A stretch of 64,000 nucleotides of DNA from Mactromeris polynyma (taxonomy: Eukaryota > Mollusca > Bivalvia > Venerida > Mactridae): contig JASFXZ010000037.1 of NCBI GenBank assembly GCA_032209605.1, positions 3,844,001 through 3,908,000 of the forward strand. The letters are read 5' to 3'. This document shows positions 1 through 9,395 of the stretch, piece by piece (position 1 is the stretch's first letter; each line of letters opens with the position of its first letter). The notes beneath the pieces are model-generated. The model searched no databases. It was given only the letters and a program-made list of their open reading frames with translations, and was not told where the DNA came from. A program made the position numbers and the translations under genes.

Positions 1-597
1 CAACATTAAGCCAGGAATACACCACAACTTTGCTCCTATTCATTAAATGAATAATTGATTACCAATACCATTAAAACAGCTTCATACAAACCCTTTATCT
101 GAGAGTAATGAGATATAATACCCTGTGCTATTGCTAGAACATTGCTAGAACATGCCTCTATGGCTTTGTATGGGTGTCATTGAACAACATACACATATAA
201 CCATGTGACATACATAAAGTAACAATATTCGTGTAACTCTAAAACATAATATGATAGTTTGAACATTAAAAGAGTTATTTTCTTGAGCAATTTGTTGGCT
301 GACATGCTGTATGATTAAACAAGAATTCTATTTAAACTTCAAAATGGAAAGAGATCTCGAGCATAAAATGCCATCATGCTAGCATAAAAATCAGAAATAG
401 TGCACCAGGCAGAATAATTAAATATGTTCACTGTGCCAGCTCATTTGCACTTAATTGGTTAAAACTGTAAAACTGATTGTTAATGCATACATTTCTTCAG
501 TTTAGCCAATGGATTAAATTATGGTTTGGTCAAACACTCCTCTCACCTAGATGTATGTTGACAGGTTAATGGTAACTTGTTCGATTATAAACAGATG
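1..597. other. AT-rich intergenic sequence
   Basis: No gene, RNA or clear repeat is visible. The stretch ends at the first unit of a 67-bp tandem array. Short reading frames here have no recognisable protein content. Confidence 0.6.
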
Positions 598-1133
598 AAC
601 TTGACATTGATGTTAATGCTGTATAGTGTTCATAGTTCCAACACGAGTGTGAGGTTGGGTGCAGAACTTGACATTGATGTTCATGCTGTATAGTGTTCAT
701 AGTTCCAACACGAATGTGAGGTTGGGTGCAGAACTTGACATTGATGTTCATGCTGTATAGTGTTCATAGCTCCAACACGAGTGTGAGGTTGGGTGCAGAA
801 CATGACATTGATGTTCATGCTGTATAGTGTTCATAGTTCCAACACGAGTGTGAGGTTGGGTGCAGAACTTGACATTGATGTTAATGCTGTATAGTGTTCA
901 TAGCTCCAACACGAGTGTGAGGTTGGGTGCAGAACTTGACATTGATGTTAATGCTGTATAGTGTTCATAGCTCCAACACGAGTGTGAGATTGGGTGCAGA
1001 ACTTGACATTGATGTTAATGCTGTATAGTGTTCATAGCTCCAACACGAGTGTGAGGTTGGGTGCAGAACTTGACATTGATGTTAATGCTGTATAGTGTTC
1101 ATAGCTCCAACACGAGTGTGAGGTTGGGTGCAG
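598..1133. repeat. 67-bp minisatellite, 8 copies
   Basis: Eight complete 67-bp units fill exactly 536 bp. Each unit starts near 'aacttgacattgatgtt' and ends near 'gaggttgggtgcag'. Units differ at few sites (gttaatg/gttcatg, agctcc/agttcc, cgagtg/cgaatg), so the array is young or homogenised. The unit length is not a multiple of three, and the array has no sustained reading frame. Confidence 0.97.
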
Positions 1134-1710
1134 CCTTTAACCTGTTACAGCTACATGTCATATTATCATTTAGCTATTTAAATATTCGAGCTTCAGTGTT
1201 GCATATTTCTTTAATAAGTGTCACTATCTAGGAGTATTCTGAATTTAATGATCATTTCAATTCAGCTAAGGTAGAAGAATTTTTATGACAAGTGAGACTA
1301 TAGTCATTATTAATTCCCCGGCTACCAATAGCTTCTTGATGAAATCGGATTATCTTCCCAAATTACTCACTTATCAATGGCACGGAGATGATAAAAATGA
1401 AAACAGCCATATATTGTTAGGAACTTAATTAACTTAGATTAAATCCTCAGATATCTAGCAGAACCAATTTGTCATATGCAGTCTACAGAAAATTAGCTGA
1501 TCTGCAAAGCATAGAAAACTATAGGTCACAGAAAATGTGATTTATCTCAAAACAATTGTTGGAATGGAATGCGAATATTCTTTAAAACAGAAAAACAATT
1601 GTATATCCATTATCAGATTATCTTGTATATGTATTATCTGATTTCAGGGAATTTCCATGTAGAAGATGAAAGCAACACGCTTTCTAAGTGCTCATGATGA
1701 GCTTTGGTGA
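1134..1710. other. Intergenic, no feature seen
   Basis: Unique-looking AT-rich sequence between the 67-bp array and a decayed tandem repeat. No coding, RNA or inverted-repeat signal was found by eye. Confidence 0.5.
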
Positions 1711-2140
1711 TCGCCCTGTGACCTTTGTCCATGATCGTGTGTCATCATCATTTAGCTTGTTAACACAATAGTGTCCACATTGTTAATCAGAACTTCATAA
1801 GACTTAGACTGTTTGTATCTATGAAATATATGTCAGAGTGATTGTCTCTATGACAAACTGGGACATATTTGAAATTGGGTCAATATGGGTAAAAAACTAG
1901 GTTGCCACGTCAAATCTCAGAAAAACCTTTTATCACAATAAGGGACATATGTTTCAATCAGAACTTCATGCTAATTCGTTATAATGTTTGTCTGTACAAG
2001 GTCACTAGGTAAAATACAATATTAAACTTGTTAACACAACAGAGGTCACACTTTTAATCAGAACTTCATGAATGTTTGGATCTCTGAAATGTAGGCCAAG
2101 TTCTAAACTGGGTCACTTGGGGTCAGAACCCAGGTCACAT
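1711..2140 (+). repeat. Decayed tandem repeat of mollusc type (about 3 units)
   Basis: The phrase 'aatcagaacttcat' recurs near 1787, 1957 and 2058. 'Cttgttaacaca' precedes it twice, and phrases like 'aaactgggtca' and 'aactaggt' follow. Spacing is irregular (about 170 and 101 bp) and units are strongly diverged, so this is an old array. From memory, similar phrases occur in tandem intronic and intergenic repeats of bivalves; that taxonomic link is recollection, not something computed here. Confidence 0.6.
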
Positions 2141-2656
2141 AATTGCTAATGGTTGGTTTACCAGTCCACGCTCTTAACAGCTAGATCCCATTTTCCTGAC
2201 AGTTGACGTTTTGTTACAAAGTTTGAATTCAATAATTGCATTGACAATACATCTATATTATTTTTTATCCTGAAATCAGAATTAAATTGGACTATACTGT
2301 AATGTAATGCCTTGATCAATATGATTGCAGATGCGTGTACTTATAGTTGTATACAGTCAAAGGAAGAACTGTTTTGCCATCTTGAAAAAGATCTATCTTT
2401 TCTGTTTTCAATTTTGTACTGATTAATTATTTAATGAATAAAGTGAATACTTTCATGCATCACTAGATACAATACCACAAAAGTAATTACCCATGTATCT
2501 TCATCAATGATAGCTAAACTAGATAAATTGGCAATTATTAGGTCATTAAATTGTACACAAATACGTTAATAATGCTACAACTGAGAAAAGGAGTAGGGTG
2601 ACAATCCAATTCATGAGCGCCTTTTAACATGCTCTAACAAACGACAAGATTGTCGG
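2141..2656. other. Intergenic, no feature seen
   Basis: AT-rich sequence with no open frame of note and no inverted repeat recognised. Confidence 0.5.
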
Positions 2657-3152
2657 TAGTGATGGATAATCGGACAAGTTTCATAAACGATTATTATATT
2701 GGTTTGAAAACTCATAATCGATAATCGAATCGGAAATAATCCAAATATTTGTTTTTTAGTAAAAGTGAATTGTTGACAGTTAAGTTCATTAATATAAGTT
2801 TATTTATCTCGTTGTTGCTACATTTAACATATATGGGGCTTTACATTACTCTTATATCATAAGAACATTTTATCATTCAATAAATCTATATTTTTTTTGT
2901 AGTTATATTTTGTACAATTATTTGTATTTGACTGTAGAAATTGAAAACCATTATATTTTACAGATGAGTACTAGTGTGGATGTTAATATAAATTTGATCT
3001 AAAGCTTGAGAAATAGAAAGGAATAATTTACAGATGTTAAAAAGTCAAACTTTTCCATTATAATCGATTATTATAGTTCATAATCGATTGTCGCCGATGC
3101 CGGATGTTGAGCGAAGATTTTTCGTTTATTTTCGATAATCACGCTATCACTA
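2657..3152. mobile_element. hAT-like MITE with TAGTGATgG termini
   Basis: The left end begins 'tagtgatggataatcgg' and the right end closes 'cgataatcacgctatcacta', giving short terminal inverted repeats. Behind the ends lie inverted 'cgattat/ataatcg' motifs (2687-2722 and 3061-3090). The 8 bp on each side (attgtcgg / atttccag) agree at five positions, compatible with a decayed 8-bp hAT target duplication. The 496-bp body is AT-rich with no transposase frame, so the copy is non-autonomous. The hAT assignment is inferred from ends only. Confidence 0.65.
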
Positions 3153-3565
3153 ATTTCCAGCTTTTTTACAAAAATCTGGTTTTATGCTTGTAAAGAATGT
3201 AACCAAAGTTTTACAACACTTGCAAAATAATCAGACAAGTGTTTTCAAATCTTGGTAGTAGGTTTTTTTGCATATTGTTTGCCATCAAGCATAAACTTTT
3301 ACCCATGTGTTTACAAGAGGAATACAAGAACAAGGCTGGTATGATGCAGCTTTAGTCTCAAATGAAATGACTCTCAAAAATGTAACCTTCGTCTAACTGA
3401 GTCAGTTCATTTATTGATGTCCCATTTGTTCATCGAAGAGTCTTTTCACTTTGGATTCAGAACGTATGCTGTACGATGGAATGATTAGAGAGCTTGCTTC
3501 GTTCTATTCTCGATGGTGTGTGTGAATGTCATGTCAGGTGAACCAGCAATTACTGGCATCTGCAA
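3153..3565. other. Intergenic, no feature seen
   Basis: Unique-looking sequence up to the first unit of the 38-bp array. No gene evidence. Confidence 0.5.
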
Positions 3566-4587
3566 CAGTTGCTGTCTTCTTTTAGAATGTACACCATTAC
3601 TGACAGTTGCTGTCTGCTTTTAAAATGTATACCATTACTGACAGTTGCTGTCTGCTTTTAGAATGTATACCATTACTGAGACTTGCTGTCTGCTTTTAGA
3701 ATGTACACCATTACTGACAGTTGCTGTCTGCTTTTAGAATGTATACCATTACTGAGAGTTGCAGTCTGCTTTTAGAATGTACACCATTACTGACAGTTGC
3801 TGTCTGCTTTTAGAATGTATACCATTACTGACAGTTGCTGTCTGCTTTTAGAATGTATACCATTACTGAGACTTGCTGTCTGCTTTTAGAATGTACACCA
3901 TTACTGACAGTTGCTGTCTGCTTTTAGAATGTACACCATTACTGACAGTTGCTGTCTGCTTTTAGAATGTACACCATTACTGACAGTTGCTGTCTGCTTT
4001 TAGAATGTACACCATTACTGACAGTTGCTGTCTGCTTTTAGAATGTATACCATTACTGAGAGTTGCTGTCTGCTTTTAGAATGTACACCATTACTGAGAG
4101 TTGCTGTCTGCTTTTAGAATGTATACCATTACTGAGAGTTGCTGTCTGCTTTTAGAATGTTTACCATTACTGAGAGTTGCTGTCTGCTTTTAGAATGTAC
4201 ACCATTACTGACAGTTGCTGTCTGCTTTTAGAATGTATACCATTACTGACAGTTGCTGTCTGCTTTTAGAATGTATACCATTACTGAGAGTTGCTGTCTG
4301 CTTTTAGAATGTACACCATTACTGACAGTTGCTGTCTGCTTTTAGAATGTACACCATTACTGACAGTTGCTGTCTGCTTTTAGAATGTATACCATTACTG
4401 AGAGTTGCTGTCTGCTTTTAGAATGTATACCATTACTGAGAGTTGCTGTCTGCTTTTAGAATGTTTACCATTACTGAGAGTTGCTGTCTGCTTTTAGAAT
4501 GTACACCATTACTGACAGTTGCTGTCTGCTTTTAGAATGTATACCATTACTGACAGTTGCTGTCTGCTTTTAGAATGTATACCATTA
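3566..4587. repeat. 38-bp minisatellite, first segment (about 27 copies)
   Basis: The unit runs 'cagttgctgtctgctttt' then 'agaatgtataccattactga'. Recurrent variants are tac/tat in 'gtayacc', and gaca/gaga/gact between units. This is the left part of one array that continues at 5764-5940 and 6960-7201 after two transposon insertions. Confidence 0.97.
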
Positions 4588-4896
4588 TGTAGCTGTCACA
4601 CTACACCGTATAGCGTTAACGGACGCCCAACGTATATAAAATTGCGGCAGAAAGTTATCCGGTGGCGAAAGGCATCCCCCGCTGCTGCTCGGTGCTCTCG
4701 CGATCGGTGTATGGGGCGCATAAAACGGACAAAACGCACAATGACCGCACGATCAACGCACATATACAGGACGAACAACGTTCAATTAACGGACATCACC
4801 GTACTAGATACGGACTTGTACCGCGTAAAACGTAAGCGCAACGCATGGGAAACTGACAAAACGTTCGTCGAACGTTTGACGAACGTATTTCTACCG

Positions 4897-4925
4897 GTCA
4901 CGTGACGGACAAAACGGGTATAAAG
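4897..4925 (+). promoter_or_regulatory. Putative element promoter: E-box palindrome plus TATA box
   Basis: A GTCACGTGAC palindrome (4897-4906) is followed by TATAAAG (4919-4925), about 80 bp upstream of an ATG at 5001. The same arrangement is kept in the second element copy on the other strand at 6623-6651. Shared spacing in two copies supports a real promoter of the parent transposon (inference). Confidence 0.6.
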
Positions 4926-5000
4926 AGTCCGATATTTTTTTGGTTCCGGCACAATGGTTTCCGCTCGCTCAGACATCACACGTGCTAAAGTAATTCCAAA

Positions 5001-5093
5001 ATGCCAAAAGCCATGTCATCGAATGCTGGGAAGGGTAAGGCCAGGGGACGGAGGAAGGCTCCAAGATCACTTTCCACACAGTATAATGCGTAA
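5001..5093 (+). pseudogene. 5' fragment of transposon-encoded basic protein, copy 1
   Basis: An ATG preceded by 'gtaattccaaa' opens a 30-codon frame. Its first 23 residues agree with the second element's frame at 19 positions, including NAGKGKARGRRK at residues 8-19 and PRS at 21-23. After residue 23 the two copies diverge abruptly, and this one stops at TAA (5091-5093), as expected if an internal deletion removed the rest. The Lys/Arg/Gly-rich stretch looks like a DNA-binding or nuclear-localising N-terminus. Some transposons encode an accessory DNA-binding protein alongside the transposase, but no catalytic domain survives, so the function is unknown. Confidence 0.5.
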
Positions 5094-5763
5094 CAGTTAA
5101 CATAAATATCATAAATGGGTATTATTTCTTTTCTCTACATTTCATGTTCTGTGCATTTAATGTATTTTGATAACTCAAAAAGTGTATCAGATATAAGTTA
5201 AAGAAACTGGATTTGTGTATAGGGGCAATATTTACTTCTCGCACGATGACCTGTAGTCAAAATATCCAATGAAAGCAGAGAACCCCAACAGCCAGGTAAA
5301 CAACGTTTTATATCATTATTCATCATAGTTTTGTCCGGTGGACCATCGTTTCACGTCCATTATTTATCAGTTCATATGCGTTCCTCGTCAGTTATCGTCC
5401 GTTAAACATACGTTAACATCCGTTGCATGTCCGGTAGTAGTCCGGCCGTGAATCAGGGCCACCGGAATAGAACGGATACGAACCGGACAAGTACAGAATA
5501 AGGAACGCACGAGTAACGAACAAAACGCATAGAAGCGCATTGCTACCGTACATATAACGGACAACTTTGTCCGGTGGTGTACGTTCCAAATTTTGAACAT
5601 GTTCAAAACCTTCCACCGGATGGAACGAACATCGCCGGACGAGGAGCGTAGGCGCCGCATGAGAAACGGAAAAGAAACGCATGCGAACGGACGCGAACGG
5701 ATTGAAAATTTTGTTGTACGTTGGACATCCGTTAACGCTATACGGTGTAGTGTGACTGACCCA

Positions 5764-5940
5764 TTACTGAGAGTTGCTGTCTGCTTTTAGAATGTACACC
5801 ATTACTGACAGTTGCTGTCTGCTTTTAGAATGTACACCATTACTGACAGTTGCTGTCTGCTTTTAGAATGTACACTATTACTGACAGTTGCTGTCTGCTT
5901 TTAGAATGTATACCATTACTGAGAGTTGCTGTCTGCTTTT
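5764..5940. repeat. 38-bp minisatellite, middle segment (about 4.7 copies)
   Basis: A continuation of the same 38-bp array, trapped between the two opposite-facing transposon copies. Units match those at 3566-4587. Confidence 0.97.
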
Positions 5941-6373
5941 TGGGTCAGTCACACTACACCGTATAGCGTTAACGGACGTCCAACGTATAACAAAATTTTC
6001 AATCCGTTTGTGTACGTTCGCATGCGTTTCTTTTCCGTTTCTCATGCGGCGCCTACGCTACTCGTCCGGCGATGTTCGTTCCATCCGGTGGAAGGTTTTG
6101 AACATGTTCAAAATTTGGAACGTACACCACCGGACAAAGTTGTCCGTTATATGTACGGTAGCAATGCGTTTCTATGCGTTTTGTTCGTTACTCGTACGTT
6201 CCTTATTCTGTACTTGTCCGGTTCGCATCCGTTCTTGTCCGGTGGCCCTGATTCACGGCCGGACTACTACCGGACATGCAACGTATGTTTAACGGACGAT
6301 AACTGACGAGGAACGCATAGGAACTGATAAATAACGGACTGAGCTTCTTTGACTGAATAGACATTTCTCCAGA

Positions 6374-6547
6374 TTAAGACAGAGTTTCTACCTGTGTAAC
6401 TTGAATGGTATCTTGTTCTTTGGTGGTCTGTTCTCCAACAACGCCACTACGGCCACTACGATCAGAGGGAGGAGAGGGTGATCTTGGAGTCTTCCTCCGT
6501 CCCCTGGCCTTACCCTTCCCAGCATTCGTAGACTTCGCTTTTGACAT
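6374..6547 (-). pseudogene. 5' fragment of transposon-encoded basic protein, copy 2
   Basis: The frame starts at the ATG whose complement is 6545-6547 and ends at TAA (6374-6376), giving 57 residues. The N-terminus is very basic (GKGKARGRRK at residues 10-19), followed by a Pro/Ser-rich run (PRSPSPP at 21-27) and a polar tail rich in Gln, Thr and Val. No zinc-finger, HTH or DDE motif is present. A possible splice donor 'acacag|gtagaa' near the end suggests this may be a first exon of the parent gene. It is 27 residues longer than the fragment in the other copy, so it preserves more of the original gene. Function not assigned. Confidence 0.5.
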
Positions 6548-6622
6548 TTTGGAATTACTTCAGCACGTGTGATGTCTAAGCGAGCGGATACTATTGTGCC
6601 GGAACAAAAACAATATCGGACT

Positions 6623-6651
6623 CTTTATACACGTTTTGTCCGTCACGTGAC
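6623..6651 (-). promoter_or_regulatory. Putative element promoter, copy 2
   Basis: On the minus strand, GTCACGTGAC (6642-6651) precedes TATAAAG (6623-6629), about 76 bp upstream of the ATG at 6547. This matches the layout in the plus-strand copy at 4897-4925. Confidence 0.6.
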
Positions 6652-6959
6652 CGGTAGAAATACGTTCGTCAAACGTTCGAAGAACGTTTTGTCAGTTTCT
6701 TATGCGTTGCGCTTACGTTTTACGCGGTACAAGTCCGTTACTAGAACGGTGATGTCCGTTAATTGAACGTTGTTCGTCCTGTATATGTGCGTTGATCGTG
6801 TGGTCATTGTGCGTTTTGTCCGTTTTATGCGCCCCATACACCGATCGCGAGAGCACCGAGCAGCAGCGGGGGATGCCTATCATCACCGGATAACTTTCTG
6901 CCGCAATTTTATATACGTTGGGCGTCCGTTAACGCTATACGGTGTAGTGTGACAGCTAC

Positions 6960-7201
6960 TTTTAGAATGTACACCATTACTGAGAGTTGCTGTCTGCTTT
7001 TAGAATGTATACCATTACTGAGAGTTGCTGTCTGCTTTTAGAATGTATACCATTACTGAGAGTTGCTGTCTGCTTTTAGAATGTATACCATTACTGAGAG
7101 TTGCTGTCTGCTTTTAGAATGTATACCATTACTGAGAGTTGCTGTCTGCTTTTAGAATGTATACCATTACTGAGAGTTGCTGTCTGCTTTTAGAATGTAT
7201 A
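6960..7201. repeat. 38-bp minisatellite, last segment (about 6 copies)
   Basis: Units here are almost uniform ('gtataccattactgagagtt'), more so than in the left segment. The array stops at 'gtatacaggcaag'. Confidence 0.97.
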
Positions 7202-8898
7202 CAGGCAAGTCAATGAACTGCACGTGGGGAAAGAGGAACTAAACATTCTTCTTAAACACATACATAGAAATAATAACGACAAAACGATTTACAGTCTAGG
7301 AACTGTCAGTAAAATTATAAGGCTTGCTTACCTCGCATTTAACCCCTATATGGTCATTGATTTCGAACATATAAACATTAATTTGACTCAATAGGCAGTA
7401 ACTAAACTGTAAAAGAGAATCATTCACAATCTCACTGAAAATTGAGTTCATATACATGTACTCTACAATGTAGTCTCAGTACAATCATTATGTCTTCTAG
7501 TGTAATCCTAATGTTGAACGTCCAATTTTTTGCCACGTTTCCATACAAGTCAAGGGGATTATTCCGTCTTGCTTATCCTCGTAATTGTGGCTTGACACTT
7601 CCTTGTCATTCATTTCACTAAGCACATGGTTTGAGCGTACTTCTACTCCTCTCTAACTAAGTATGGTAATAGACTGAACGATACACCATCGAACGTATTG
7701 AACGTAGGCTAGACAAATCCCTCCTAAACACAAATGCAAGATGGCATCTGAATTGAAGCTTTTGGACCACTTAGAAAAATGACGAAACAAGTCACACCCA
7801 TCCAGTGATATTGGGTTTGAATTGGCAAGTGGTTTAGGAGTAGTTCGAGAAGTAAAATATTGTCAACAACGTCGAGAAAAATGAGATCACAAATCTTCAC
7901 GTGGGTTAAAAATTAAAGACGGTCAATGGAATAGTGAAAGCAATCAACGTTTTAATAAACAATACAGTACAGATATCATAAATTCATCAGTACAAATTTG
8001 ACAACATTACGTATTTATCACAGAGGCAACAGGTACATCTATATGGCAAAGTAGTGTAAACATTTGTCGAATGGAGTTGTGAACGAGAGTTTTTGCATTC
8101 ACATTGTGCTTGTTACACATTCTTCCTATGCTGCTGAGTATACATATATTGAACGACGAGAACAAATATGATATAATAAAAAAAGATAGCGTAATTTCAT
8201 AGTTGTACAGTAATTACACGCTGTAGTACGGAATATCCACAGCGAGTCAGTCTCGATCAAACTTCACTTACAATCTACAGTACTGTAATAGAAAATTGAT
8301 CATGTGCCCACTCAAAATAAATATTCAATCAGTCAACTTATCAGATATTTGAGTCGAGTGGTACTAAAGACAGTTAAGTAATTACTATTGATCGTTTTTA
8401 TTCAAATATTAACAAATCCATAATGTCACATGAAATGGATTTCTATATAGAATAGCTGCCATTCCAAGAGGGATTAAGTTTGTAGCGACAGTTACAGAAA
8501 CCGTAGGAAAATCAGCTTGCTTTCCACATTTCCGAATTATTATCCAGCATGTCTTCCAACAAATGTTTAGTTAATGGCCTCACAAACTGGTATGTTATTG
8601 TATGACTTTTCATGCTAAACTGCAATATTCAGTACATTATTTTGTCAACTAGCATGTATTGATTTGTGTGGGTAGTGAGTCAGATATAGTAGATACCGAC
8701 AGTGTACTAGACTAAATGTGCTATGTTGTACTTGTATCATACACAGATATGAAAGTCTTACTGCTTACCGCCTTCACACCAGGTGCAAAAATGGCCATGG
8801 ACACATTTAGAACTAACTGGGCACATTAATGATACTGCTCCTAGTTATTGTTTCCTATTTTGGATATTTGGCAATACAATAGTTACGTCCGGGTATAC
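7202..8898. other. Intergenic, no feature seen
   Basis: About 1.7 kb of unique-looking AT-rich DNA. No ORF of note, no inverted repeat and no array was recognised on either strand. Confidence 0.5.
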
Positions 8899-9008
8899 AA
8901 ATAAAGTCATATTTTGAGGAACACGAAAAATCATTCAATTCAATCGGGATTCGAACCCGGGTTTACGGACTGCCGGTCCGTTATGCTAACCACTACACCA
9001 CAGCGATC
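8899..9008 (-). mobile_element. tRNA-derived SINE, copy A
   Basis: The minus strand has a tRNA-like head with a good A box (TGGTGTAGTGG, 8990-9000) and a perfect B box (GGTTCGAATCC, 8947-8957). Its anticodon loop would read CCGGCAG, with C instead of T at position 33, and the acceptor arms pair poorly, so it is not a functional tRNA gene. Downstream lies 'ttcctcaaaa' then 'atgactttattt'; the same tail recurs at 60.85 kb. Shared head and tail make a Pol III-transcribed SINE likely. Confidence 0.65.
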
Positions 9009-9130
9009 TAACGTCATTTTTATATGTAAATTTAATTTATATAAAGTTGATTAAAGTAAGCTACACTTAGGACGGAGTACGGGGAGAATTTTTACATCCG
9101 CCACACAGCACTTATCACCAACTGTATTTC

Positions 9131-9395
9131 TCCCCCTTTCGGCCTATTGTTGCTAGCTGTCTTGACTTGTTCCGTGATGTGTTCCATCCATTATACCCCC
9201 CCCCCCATTTGTCCTCCTTATTTCTCCATAGTTGTCTTTTATGATCGGCCACGTCGTTTCTTGCGCCCCTGTTCCCTTGCGTATTTACCCTTGCACCTCC
9301 TCAATGCCTGACGTTTTGTGGACTGTTGTTCCCCCGTAGTTCTGTGTGGGGAGGCATTGTTTCGTGTATTTTTGGCGTTCCATGTAGCAACTTAT
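9131..9395 (+). mobile_element. Interspersed family R3, copy 1
   Basis: Landmarks in order are 'tttcggcctattgttg', 'gtcttgacttg', 'ccatccatta', a C run, 'ctcctcaa', 'ggggaggca' and 'gtagcaacttattc'. The same ordered landmarks occur at 20.65 and 22.5 kb on this strand, and inverted at 14.1, 21.8, 22.1 and 44.3 kb. No protein or clear TIR is seen, so the class is unknown; a SINE or LINE 3' region is possible. Confidence 0.6.

Larger units (their letters stand above)
4588..5763 (+). mobile_element. DNA transposon copy 1, internally deleted (Harbinger-like ends)
   Basis: Left terminus 'tgtagctgtcacactacacc' and right terminus (reverse complement) 'tgggtcagtcacactacacc' form imperfect TIRs, followed by a matching subterminal 'gtatagcgttaacggacg'. 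The copy sits inside the 38-bp array. Removing it and one TTA restores the exact array phrase 'accattactgagag', so insertion made a TTA (or ATTA) duplication. The element is full of CGGAC/GTCCG and AACG motifs unlike its flanks. It carries a TATA box at 4919 and the start of a basic protein at 5001, which breaks off into AT-rich unique sequence at about 5080-5330 before the right end. The family is uncertain; a 3-bp TTA duplication would suit PIF/Harbinger. Confidence 0.85.
5941..6958 (-). mobile_element. DNA transposon copy 2, opposite orientation
   Basis: This is the reverse complement of the copy at 4588-5763 at both ends: 5941-6320 corresponds to the right end of copy 1, and 6440-6958 to its left end. 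It also sits inside the 38-bp array. The flanks share CTTTT (5936-5940 and 6959-6963), so the true duplication is 3-5 bp and cannot be fixed because the target is a T run. The central part (about 6320-6440) differs from copy 1, so the two copies are separate deletion derivatives of a larger parent. It keeps the TATA box and a longer piece of the basic-protein frame. Confidence 0.85.

Noticed and set aside
4519..4905. 128-codon plus-strand frame (and similar frames on both strands at 5388-6952)
   Set aside because: They run across array-transposon junctions or through TIR and subterminal repeats, and mirrored versions occur in the inverted copy; not real genes.
8945..9008. Functional tRNA gene
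   Set aside because: Internal promoter boxes are good, but position 33 is C, the T-arm has a mismatch and the acceptor stem does not pair.
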